NCBI RefSeq assembly: GCF_003131205.1
Contig: NZ_QFFY01000003.1
Location: forward strand, 310,001 to 374,000
DNA from: Occallatibacter savannae
Lineage (GTDB): Bacteria > Acidobacteriota > Terriglobia > Terriglobales > Acidobacteriaceae
Reading direction: 5' to 3'
Length of the DNA stretch: 64,000 nucleotides
Shown piece after piece: positions 7,411-14,751 of the stretch. Under the pieces are notes generated by a model. The model saw only the letters and a list, made by a program, of their open reading frames with translations. It was not told the DNA's origin and did no database searches. The position numbers and the translations under genes were made by a program. Every line of letters begins with the position of its first letter. Positions within the stretch are counted from its first letter, which is position 1.

Positions 7411-8325
7411 CTACTGAGCGGAGCCGCCGCGGAAGATCTTCCAGAACTGGACGAAGCAGGTGAGGCGCACGATCTGGAAGTAGTCGTGTGCGATGAGGTA
7501 GAAGATCGTTGCTCCCGCCCAGACCACGTGGAGCGCATCGCCTCCGAGTTCGTCGCTGAATGGCAATGGGGCGGCGGAGAGCACCATGGCCACGACGATG
7601 AGCGCCAGGTTGACGATGCCCATGACCATCCCGATCTCGAAGAGTTCGGCGGTGAACGGACGTTTGAGTCTGAAGGCGAGGCGAAGCGCTGAGGCCGCGG
7701 AGCATTCTTCGAGCAGCATGAGAACCGGGGCGACTGAGGCGATCCAGCCTAGCAGCGCCCAGATGGTGAAGAAGCCCAGAGACAGGAAGATGAGCCAGAT
7801 GGCGAAGCCGATGAGGTCTGGCTCGGCGCCGCTGAAGTGGGTGGCCGCTGCCCAGCCGACGGAGCGGAACCAGCCCCAGCAGATACCGCCGAAGACGATG
7901 AGCCAGATGGTTTGCAGGAGGAGCATGGGGGCGGGGCGAAGGCGGATGCGCGGTTCGGCAAGCTTGAGGGCGAGGTTGCGGCCGAATGCGGAGATGAGGA
8001 TCCAGGCAAGCGCGGCAATGGGCAGGATGGCGCGGAGCTCGTGCGTGACGAGAGGTTGATAGTGCCACCAGGCACGGCTGAGCTGTGCGGTGGCGACCCA
8101 GGGATTGCGCGAGTCGATGGCAGTGAGGCCGGCTTCTTCCGGGGTGAGGACGGCGAGTACGTGCTGCAGGCGTGACCAGCAGACGAGCAGGAAGGGGATG
8201 CCGAAGAGCCAGCGCCAGCCGACCTCGAGAGCGACGACTGCCGGATGGCGGAGCATCCAGCCCATTTGATTTACGAGCGTCTGCGTGCCGCGAACCTGCT
8301 CGGCTCGACTTCCGCTTGAGATCAC
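7411..8325 (-). CDS. Multi-pass membrane protein of unknown function
   Basis: 304 residues with about five to six hydrophobic helices: WRWLFGIPFLLVCW, ILPIAALAWILISAFG, LLLQTIWLIVFGGICWGW, FAIWLIFLSLGFFTIWALLGWIASVAPVLMLLEE, MGIVNLALIVVAMVLSAAPL, and ALHVVWAGATIFYLIAHDYFQIVRL near the C-terminus. A conserved-looking loop ALRLAFRLKRPFTAELFEIG sits between the later helices. No transporter signature is recognised. It lies 15 bp downstream of leuS on the same strand and could be co-transcribed with it. Confidence 0.72.
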   Translation of the reverse strand: MISSGSRAEQVRGTQTLVNQMGWMLRHPAVVALEVGWRWLFGIPFLLVCWSRLQHVLAVLTPEEAGLTAIDSRNPWVATAQLSRAWWHYQPLVTHELRAILPIAALAWILISAFGRNLALKLAEPRIRLRPAPMLLLQTIWLIVFGGICWGWFRSVGWAAATHFSGAEPDLIGFAIWLIFLSLGFFTIWALLGWIASVAPVLMLLEECSAASALRLAFRLKRPFTAELFEIGMVMGIVNLALIVVAMVLSAAPLPFSDELGGDALHVVWAGATIFYLIAHDYFQIVRLTCFVQFWKIFRGGSAQ

Positions 8326-8340
8326 TTCAACCCCAATCGC

Positions 8341-10842
8341 TTATTTCACCACAAGGTTAACCGCACGACCGGGCACAACGATGACCTTGGCGACGGTTTT
8401 GCCGGCGGTGCGTGCTTGAACCTTTTCTTCAGCGAGCGCGGCGGCTTCGATGGTCTTTGCGTCAGAACCGGCGGGCACGCGAATGAGGCTGACGAGCTTG
8501 CCGTTGATCTGCACGGGGATCTCGATCTCGTCTTCCTTTGCGAGTCCGGGATCGCTCTTGGGCCAGGGCTGACGAAGAACGGCGCCCTGCCCGCCGAGTT
8601 CCTCCCAGAGTTCCGCGGCGAGGAATGGAGCGAAGGGGGCCATCAGGAGGACCACCGTCCGCAGGAGTTCGTACATGACGGGAGCGGGAACTTCCCCGGC
8701 GACGAGCTGCGCGTCGGCGGACTGGATCTCGTTGACGAGCTCCATGATGGCGGCGACGCAGGTGTTGAAGTGCCAGCGGCCTTCGAAGTCCTGGGTGATT
8801 TTCGCGGTGGTTTGGTGCAGCTTGCGCAGTAACTTGAGGGCGACGCCCTGCGGGTTGTCGGGTTTCTGCTGAGCGCCGGCGCGTGCGGCAGGCGCATAAC
8901 GAGTGACGATGCGAAAGACGCGTCCGAGGAAGCGGCTGACACCGGCGACTCCGTCTTCCTGCCAGTCGAGATCGCGATCGGGCGGCGCGGCAAAGAGCGA
9001 GTACATGCGCGCTGCGTCGGCGCCGAAGCGGGCCACCATCTCGTCGGGCGAGACCACGTTGCCGCGGTTCTTGGACATCTTGGCGCCGTCTTTGAGCACC
9101 ATGCCCTGCGTGAAGAGGCGTTCGACGGGTTCGCTGTTTGTGATGAGGCCGAGGTCGCGCATCATCTTGGTCCAGAAGCGCGAGTAGATGAGGTGCAAGA
9201 TGGCGTGCTCGACGCCGCCGATGTACTGATCGATGGGGAACCAGTACTGCGCGGTCTTTGGGTCGAAGGGAGCGGTGTTGTTCTTCGCGTCGGTGTAGCG
9301 ATAGAAGTACCAGCTGGAGTCGACGAAGGTGTCCATGGTGTCGGTCTCGCGGCGGGCGGGACCTTTGCACTTGGGGCAGGTGACGTTGACGAAGTCGGAG
9401 AGCTTGGCGAGCGGAGAGCCGCCCTGCTGCGTGATCTCGATGTTGTCGGGCAGAAGCACGGGGAGCTGATCTTCGGGAACGGGAACGATGCCGTCGCGCT
9501 CGCAATGGATGATGGGGATGGGGGTGCCCCAGTAGCGCTGGCGGCTGATGCCCCAATCCTTGAGGCGATAGGTGATGGTGGCTTCGCCGAAGCCTTTGGC
9601 CTTGGCGATCTCCTGCAGTTTCTTTTGCGCGTCGTGGCAGGAGAGGCCGTTGAACTCGCCGGAGTTGACGAGGACCCCTTCTTCGGAGAGGAACGGCAAC
9701 TCGGGTTCATCGGCGGCGGGATCGGCGGGCGCGATGACGCGGCGGACGGGGATGGCGTACTTTTTCGCGAATTCAAAGTCGCGCTCGTCGTGGCCGGGAA
9801 CGCTCATGATGGCGCCGGTGCCGTAGTCGATGAGCACGTAGTTGGCTACCCAGATGGGAACGAGCTCGCCGCTGTAAGGGTTGATGGCGAACTTGCCCGT
9901 GGGAATGCCGTGTTTTTCGATTGCGCCGATATCGCCGGCTTCGCGCGCTTTCTTCTGTTCGTCGAGGAGCTTGGCGACCTGCTCGCGCAATCCGGCGTCT
10001 TCGGAGGACATGGCGATGACGAGAGGATGCTCAGGCGCAAGCTGCACGCTGGTGGCACCGAAGATGGTGTCGACGCGCGTGGTAAAGACGCGGATCTTTT
10101 CGGAGCGGTTTTCGACAGAGAACTCGACTTCGGTGCCTTCGCTGCGGCCGATCCAGTTGCGCTGCATGGTGCGCACTTTTTCAGGCCAGCCCTGGAGTTT
10201 GTCGAGGTCATCGAGAAGTTCCTGAGCATAAGAGGTGATGCGGAGGAACCACTGCACGAGGTCGCGCTGCTCAACGATGGTGTCTTCGTGACGCCAGCAG
10301 CGGCCGTCGATGACCTGTTCGTTGGCGAGAACGGTGACGCACTCGGGGCACCAGTTGACCTTGCTCTTTTTGCGATAGGCGAGGCCCTTCTCGTACATGC
10401 GGAGGAAGAACCACTGGTTCCAGCGGTAGTAGTCGGGGAAGCAGGTGGTGACTTCGGTGGCCCAGTCGAAGCCCATGCCGAGGCGCTGGAACTGGCGCTT
10501 CATGGCGGCGATGTTGGAGAGTGTCCACTCGCGCGGGGGCGTGTTGTTCTTGAGGGCGGCGTTTTCCGCGGGAAGGCCGAAGGCGTCCCACCCCATGGGG
10601 TGCAGGACGTTGTAGCCGCGCATCCACATGTGGCGCGCAAGGGCATCACCGATGGAGTAGTTGCGCACGTGGCCCATGTGGAGCTGGCCGCTGGGATAGG
10701 GCAACATCTCGAGGACGTAGTACTTGGGCTTGCCGGAGGAGTGGGGTTCGGCGGCGTACATGCCGGGGTCTGCGGCCCAGCGCGCCTGCCATTTTGGCTC
10801 AATCACGGCCGGGTCGTAACGTAGTTCCTTCTCTTCTGCCAT
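8341..10842 (-). CDS. leuS: Leucyl-tRNA synthetase
   Basis: 833 residues, normal length for a bacterial class I LeuRS. The HIGH-type motif is HMGH (residues 55-58) and the KMSKNRG loop lies at about residue 588. The editing domain (CP1) includes the TTRVDTIFGAT and GTGAIMSVPGHDERD motifs, the latter containing the Asp that limits amino-acid binding. Tryptophan-rich WNQWFFLRMYEKGLAYRK and the C-terminal anticodon-binding region (VAAIMELVNEI, APFLAAELWEELGG) are intact. The start MAEEKELRYDPAVIEPKWQ is standard. Two short downstream-strand neighbours (zeta/ParD) precede it in transcription order but are probably a separate unit. Confidence 0.98.
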   Translation of the reverse strand: MAEEKELRYDPAVIEPKWQARWAADPGMYAAEPHSSGKPKYYVLEMLPYPSGQLHMGHVRNYSIGDALARHMWMRGYNVLHPMGWDAFGLPAENAALKNNTPPREWTLSNIAAMKRQFQRLGMGFDWATEVTTCFPDYYRWNQWFFLRMYEKGLAYRKKSKVNWCPECVTVLANEQVIDGRCWRHEDTIVEQRDLVQWFLRITSYAQELLDDLDKLQGWPEKVRTMQRNWIGRSEGTEVEFSVENRSEKIRVFTTRVDTIFGATSVQLAPEHPLVIAMSSEDAGLREQVAKLLDEQKKAREAGDIGAIEKHGIPTGKFAINPYSGELVPIWVANYVLIDYGTGAIMSVPGHDERDFEFAKKYAIPVRRVIAPADPAADEPELPFLSEEGVLVNSGEFNGLSCHDAQKKLQEIAKAKGFGEATITYRLKDWGISRQRYWGTPIPIIHCERDGIVPVPEDQLPVLLPDNIEITQQGGSPLAKLSDFVNVTCPKCKGPARRETDTMDTFVDSSWYFYRYTDAKNNTAPFDPKTAQYWFPIDQYIGGVEHAILHLIYSRFWTKMMRDLGLITNSEPVERLFTQGMVLKDGAKMSKNRGNVVSPDEMVARFGADAARMYSLFAAPPDRDLDWQEDGVAGVSRFLGRVFRIVTRYAPAARAGAQQKPDNPQGVALKLLRKLHQTTAKITQDFEGRWHFNTCVAAIMELVNEIQSADAQLVAGEVPAPVMYELLRTVVLLMAPFAPFLAAELWEELGGQGAVLRQPWPKSDPGLAKEDEIEIPVQINGKLVSLIRVPAGSDAKTIEAAALAEEKVQARTAGKTVAKVIVVPGRAVNLVVK

Positions 10843-10868
10843 AACCTTTCAGTGTAAACGGGGGGACA

Positions 10869-11450
10869 TCACTCTTTGGGCAGCAGGGGCGCGAGCCAGT
10901 CGGGGACGGGCTTGATCTTGCGAAGAGCCCCGCCATCTTCTCGAACGAGAACAAGACGATACGGGTGCAGCAGATCACTATTGTCGTAGACGTGAATGTT
11001 GGAGAGTTCAGCCAAGGACTGCTTCAAGTTGCGCAGCACTCGCGGATACCGGTTGAAAAGTTTGCCTTGCGGTACGTCATGGCCACCCTGCGAGACTCGC
11101 ATGGAAACTCGCTCGTCGGAGATCTCAGGGCTGTCGAGGCCGATGAAGAACAACGCCACGGTGTAGCCGAGAGCCTCAGCACGTTTGAGGAAGTGGAGTT
11201 TGTCGCCTGCAGGGTCGGAGAACACGGTCTCGAAGACGAAACTTGCTCTGTTCTCCAGGAGGTGCTGGCGGAAGGCTCCGGCCATCTCTGCGGCACGGTA
11301 GGGATCGACATTCAACTCTTTGGCGATGAGGTCTGCGTTGACGAAGTAGAGCCCCGAGGAGGCGAGGAAAGCCCGGTAGAACGTTGTCTTACCGGCGCCG
11401 TTGGGTCCGGCGATAGCTATGATGATCGGCCGGCGGTCGAGAATCTCCAC
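10869..11450 (-). CDS. Zeta-toxin-like P-loop kinase (toxin of TA pair)
   Basis: 193 residues from a GTG start (MEILDRRPIIIAIAG). Walker A is GPNGAGKTTF; VNADLIAKEL follows it, and FETVFSDPAGDKLHFLKRAEALGY matches the zeta family region after Walker A. RVSQGGHDVP with conserved basic residues resembles the lid/Walker B side. Zeta toxins phosphorylate UDP-N-acetylglucosamine and block peptidoglycan synthesis; smaller family members may have other substrates. The GTG follows directly after the TGA of the upstream antitoxin-like gene (TGAGTG), so translation is probably coupled. Classification as toxin is inferred from family and pairing. Confidence 0.83.
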   Translation of the reverse strand: MEILDRRPIIIAIAGPNGAGKTTFYRAFLASSGLYFVNADLIAKELNVDPYRAAEMAGAFRQHLLENRASFVFETVFSDPAGDKLHFLKRAEALGYTVALFFIGLDSPEISDERVSMRVSQGGHDVPQGKLFNRYPRVLRNLKQSLAELSNIHVYDNSDLLHPYRLVLVREDGGALRKIKPVPDWLAPLLPKE

Positions 11451-11888
11451 TCAACCCCTGGCTCCGGCAACTTTTCCGGTACGAGGGATGCGCGAGGCTG
11501 TCTCTCGCTTGGGAGCCATGCGGCCCTCGGGCACAAACTCGCGATTGACGAACTTGCCTACGGTCTTGGTTCCGTCCCTCTCGGTACGAACGAGCATCCC
11601 CTTCCTTTTCGGGTGTGGCTCATAGTGGGGATAAGGAAGGCTTTGAAGATAGTTGGACAATTGGCGCCGCCCGCGGGAGGTTTCAACCGATTCGATGGCA
11701 GCGGTCAGTGGCGTTGCATTGGCGTTGCGTGACAGCGCGAGTACCTGGCGGCCTTCCAGTAGGGCTTCAACGCCGCGGCCAAGCTTGGCCCAGAATTCGA
11801 CCTGACCGGCTATGGAGCGCTCCTGGGCGTCACCGACAATTCTGGCGTCCAGCACTAAAGCATCAGACAGTTTCACTGGCTGGCTCAT
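11451..11888 (-). CDS. ParD-like antitoxin
   Basis: 145 residues starting MSQPVKLSDALVLDARIV. The N-terminal 70 residues match the ParD-like type II antitoxin family: a ribbon-helix-helix-type start (VKLSDALVLDA), then SIAGQVEFWAKLGRGVEAL. The C-terminal half is basic and Pro-rich (YPHYEPHPKRKGMLVRTERDGTKTVGKFVNREFV) and could wrap the toxin. In-frame codons upstream of ATG 11888 lie over a palindromic operator and the end of nfo, so are not used. It immediately precedes the zeta-like kinase. Autoregulation through the palindrome just upstream is likely. Confidence 0.82.
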   Translation of the reverse strand: MSQPVKLSDALVLDARIVGDAQERSIAGQVEFWAKLGRGVEALLEGRQVLALSRNANATPLTAAIESVETSRGRRQLSNYLQSLPYPHYEPHPKRKGMLVRTERDGTKTVGKFVNREFVPEGRMAPKRETASRIPRTGKVAGARG

Positions 11889-11896
11889 AGGATCAT

Positions 11897-11913
11897 GGTA
11901 GCAAAATGCTACC
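11897..11913. promoter_or_regulatory. Palindromic operator of the ParD-like/zeta pair
   Basis: GGTAGCAAAATGCTACC is a perfect inverted repeat (7-bp arms, 3-bp centre) located 8 bp upstream of the antitoxin start. A second, imperfect half-site pair (TAGAAACTGCTA on the minus strand, near 11926-11937) lies about 15 bp further up, sharing TAG...GCTA ends. Paired sites of this kind are usual for autorepressing antitoxins. The assignment is from symmetry and position. Confidence 0.6.
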
Positions 11914-11934
11914 AAGTTGTCACGATAGCAGTTT

Positions 11935-12789
11935 CTACTGAACGAGGCTCTTGAGGACTTTGACATTGCGTTCTTCGTCGCCGTCGGCGTCGGTGGGGGT
12001 TTCGGCGATGAAGGCGCAGTGCTCGAAGCGCGGGTCGTTCAGGAGCCAGCGGAAGGGCTCAATGCCGATGTTGCCCTGGCCGATGTGATCGTGGCGATCG
12101 AGCTTGGAGCCGCGCGCGGCTTTGGCGTCGTTGCAGTGCCAGACGCGGACGGCGTCGACGCCGAAGGTGATGTCGGCCTGGGTGATGGTTTCGAGATAGC
12201 CCTGTTGCGTGGTGATGTCGTAGCCGGAGACGTGGGTGTGGCAGGTGTCGAGGCAGACGCCGACCGGGGCGTGTGCTTTGAGGCGGTCGACGAGTTCGGC
12301 AACCTGCTCGAAATTTCCGCCGAGGGAGCACTCGGCGCCGGCGGTGTTTTCGATGAGGATGCTGAAGTCAGTTCCCTGCCAGGGGAGTCCATCGACGGCA
12401 CGCTGGATGGACTCGGCGGCGAGCTTGAGGCCTTCGTTCCGGGTGAGGCCTTTCCAGGAGCCGGGGTGGAGTACGAGGTATTCAGCGCCGAGCATGAGGG
12501 CGCGCTCGATCTCGCCGCGAAATGCGACGACGCTTTTCTCGCGGAAGTCTTCGGTCTGGCTGCAAACGTTGACCAGGTAGCTGGTGTGAATGACGAGGGG
12601 GCCGACATCGAGTTTGGCGCGCTGCGCACGCATGCGCTCGGCCTGCTTGGGGTCGATCTTCTGCGGACGCCACATGCGCGGGCTCGAGGAGAAAATCTGA
12701 AATGTGTTGGCGCCGATCTCGTGCGCCTTGTCTACAGCATTGGAGGCACCTCCGGCCGTGCCCAGGTGTACCCCGATTCGCTTCGCCAT
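11935..12789 (-). CDS. nfo: Endonuclease IV (apurinic/apyrimidinic endonuclease)
   Basis: 284 residues of the TIM-barrel AP endonuclease IV family, which cleaves 5' to abasic sites in base-excision repair. Visible signatures: MAKRIGVHLGTAGG start, NTFQIFSSSPRMW, LVIHTSYLVN, YLVLHPGSW, ILIENTAGAECSLGG, GVCLDTCHTHVSGYDI and WHCNDAKAARGSKLDRHDHIGQGNIG, which carry the three-zinc ligands. Length and motif order are normal. The stop lies just before the ParD-like/zeta operator region, so that unit probably has its own promoter in the short gap. Confidence 0.96.
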   Translation of the reverse strand: MAKRIGVHLGTAGGASNAVDKAHEIGANTFQIFSSSPRMWRPQKIDPKQAERMRAQRAKLDVGPLVIHTSYLVNVCSQTEDFREKSVVAFRGEIERALMLGAEYLVLHPGSWKGLTRNEGLKLAAESIQRAVDGLPWQGTDFSILIENTAGAECSLGGNFEQVAELVDRLKAHAPVGVCLDTCHTHVSGYDITTQQGYLETITQADITFGVDAVRVWHCNDAKAARGSKLDRHDHIGQGNIGIEPFRWLLNDPRFEHCAFIAETPTDADGDEERNVKVLKSLVQ

Positions 12790-12853
12790 TGCTCGATTTT
12801 AACTGGCGCGGCTGGCTGCGATGATGCACGGCGCGTGCGTGAATCGCGGTGGA

Positions 12854-14230
12854 TCAGGAGAGAAGCTTCATCTCTTCAGGATCCCACTTGATGACTTCTT
12901 TTTTCTGAATACTCAGGTTGCTGAGGAGCGCGGCGCCGGCTGCACGGTAGCCGAAGACTGCGTCTTCAACGACTGGCTTGCGGGAGCGTACCGAGGCGAA
13001 GAAATTTTTGAAGTGGTCGTAGCTGTCGCTGTAGCCGTCGGGAGCGACGAATTTTTCGAAGCCCGCGGCCGGAGCGCCTTCGGGGTGCTGCCGGGGATAC
13101 TTCTTTGCGTGCTCGGCTTCGATCTGCGCCTGCATGGCTTTGGGGAAGGTGTCGATGGTGAGACCCGGATCTTTTTCGCGCGGAACGCGATTGATGCTGA
13201 CCCACCCGCCGCCGATTTCCATGGTGCCTTCATCGCCGGTGAAGAGAAGGCCTTCGCTCTCATCGCCGCCATCGACGAAGTTGACGCGCAGGCTGAGGTT
13301 GAACGCCTGGGGGTAATCGAACAAACCCAGCACTACGTCGAGCGCGTCGCGGCCGTCTTTCCAGTAGCGGAGGCCGCCGGTGGCCATGCCCTGCGTCGGT
13401 CCATGAGAGCCGGTGATGAAGTGCGTGCCACTGAAGAGATGCACGAAGAGATCGCCCGCAACGCCCGTGCCGTAGTCTTTCCACTTGCGCCATTGAAAGA
13501 AACGTTCGGCGCTAAAAGGAATCTTGGGAGCGGTGCCTTCGAAGCGCGGCCAGTCGCAGGTTTCAGGCGAGGCGTCGGGTGGGATGGTGTAGTTCCACGC
13601 CCCCATGGAGGAGTTGCGATCCCAGCGGGCGGTGACCATGTTGAGTTTGCCGATGGCGCCGGAGGCGAGGAGGTCTTTCGCCTTGGCGTAGATGATGGAG
13701 CTGACGCGCTGGCTGCCGATCTGGATGATGCGGTTGCTGGTCTTCGCGGTTTCGATCATCGCCGGGCCATCGGAGTAAATGTGGATCATCGGCTTTTCGC
13801 AATAAACATCTTTGCCGGCCTTCATGGAGTCGATGGATGCCTGCTTGTGCCAGTGATCCGGTGTGCCGATGATGACGGCATCGACGTCCTTGCGCGCGAG
13901 GATTTCGTTGTAGTCGCGAGTGGTGAAGGTGTCGGCGCCCCAGAGCTCTTTGCTGCGCTCGAGGCGGCCGTTGTAGCAGTCGGCGACCGCGACGAGCTTG
14001 ACGCCGGGCACCTGGATGGCTTCGCTGGTGTCGTACATGCCCTGGCCGCCTGCACCAATGAGGGCGATCTGGATGTGGTCGTTTGCAGCAACGGGGCGGG
14101 CGGGCTCCTGCTCGGGGGTCAGCAGGAAGACGTTCTTGCCGGTTGCAGCTACAGCACGTGATGCGGCTACCGTGGCGGCTGAAACGGCTGCCGCGGTCTT
14201 GAGAAAGTGTCTGCGATTCCAGATCTGCAC
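12854..14230 (-). CDS. Tat-exported Gfo/Idh/MocA-family oxidoreductase
   Basis: About 458 residues from a GTG at 14230, which has AGGGGGA 4 bp upstream; the open frame extends further but without a ribosome-binding site. The N-terminus NRRHFLKTAAAVSAATVAAS is a twin-arginine signal. The Rossmann fold begins at IQIALIGAGGQG, continues with VIIGTPDHWHKQASIDSMKAGKDVYCEKPM (the dinucleotide-binding/EKP motif), and the C-terminal alpha/beta substrate domain follows (DWPRFEGTAPK, WRKWKDYGTGVAGDLFVHLF). Such periplasmic enzymes bind NAD(P)-type cofactor tightly and act on sugars or glycosides (glycosidase-like oxidation). The substrate is not predictable. Confidence 0.92.
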   Translation of the reverse strand: MQIWNRRHFLKTAAAVSAATVAASRAVAATGKNVFLLTPEQEPARPVAANDHIQIALIGAGGQGMYDTSEAIQVPGVKLVAVADCYNGRLERSKELWGADTFTTRDYNEILARKDVDAVIIGTPDHWHKQASIDSMKAGKDVYCEKPMIHIYSDGPAMIETAKTSNRIIQIGSQRVSSIIYAKAKDLLASGAIGKLNMVTARWDRNSSMGAWNYTIPPDASPETCDWPRFEGTAPKIPFSAERFFQWRKWKDYGTGVAGDLFVHLFSGTHFITGSHGPTQGMATGGLRYWKDGRDALDVVLGLFDYPQAFNLSLRVNFVDGGDESEGLLFTGDEGTMEIGGGWVSINRVPREKDPGLTIDTFPKAMQAQIEAEHAKKYPRQHPEGAPAAGFEKFVAPDGYSDSYDHFKNFFASVRSRKPVVEDAVFGYRAAGAALLSNLSIQKKEVIKWDPEEMKLLS

Positions 14231-14327
14231 AGCTCCCCCTTGCGATTCAAAATGCTGCCGCATACAACGATACACGGCTCCTTTGTACGATCGAGGCTTA
14301 GAGCCGCTAACAGGAAGAGACACGACG

Positions 14328-14741
14328 ATGCCGTGGCAGAGCAAGTGGAGAGTGCGAGACAGAAACAGGCTGCTGTTGTTCCTTATCAACGAGCTAGCCG
14401 GAGCAGCCCACATCTCTTTGGAAGGGGATCTACCCCCTGGGATTCTGGAGTTCCCGGGCGCATCCGGAATCGAAACTGAAATTCTGAAGCGCGGAACACT
14501 GACGCCAGCTCAACATTTCGCGATTCTTCCGCTTGAGCGAGCAACAGTTCCAGAGATTGTCCGCGGGATCGGCGGCACGATCCCGCGCGGGCTCCTCCAT
14601 ATCCAGATCGAGAAAGGTGGCAGGTTGGCCTTTGCGGCCTACGACAACTTTCATCCCGACTGCACTTACTTTGGGGAGGCTATTTCCGCCGATTTCATCG
14701 AGAGACTAATCGCGAACAAGTGCATCGCCGCGATCATCTGA
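14328..14741 (+). CDS. Hypothetical protein
   Basis: 137 residues from ATG 14328 with AGGAAGAG about 9 bp upstream (MPWQSKWRVRDRNRLLLFL). The middle reads LEGDLPPGILEFPGASGIETEILKRGTLTPAQHFAILPLE, then a possible strand-rich section GLLHIQIEKGGRLAFAAYDNFHPDCTYFGEAISADFIERLIANKCI. No family is recognised. It is divergent from the Gfo/Idh gene and ends 11 bp before the stop of the convergent phosphoesterase gene. Coding status is supported by the ribosome-binding site and by protein-like composition, unlike the opposite strand. Confidence 0.6.
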   Translation: MPWQSKWRVRDRNRLLLFLINELAGAAHISLEGDLPPGILEFPGASGIETEILKRGTLTPAQHFAILPLERATVPEIVRGIGGTIPRGLLHIQIEKGGRLAFAAYDNFHPDCTYFGEAISADFIERLIANKCIAAII

Positions 14742-14751
14742 CTTGATCTGC

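Noticed and set aside
9193-10824. 543-codon plus-strand open frame opposite leuS
   Set aside because: Shadow of a high-GC gene; the leuS reading is complete with all motifs.
12821-14161. 446-codon plus-strand open frame opposite the Gfo/Idh gene
   Set aside because: Antisense shadow; the minus-strand gene has a Tat signal, Rossmann motif and EKP motif.
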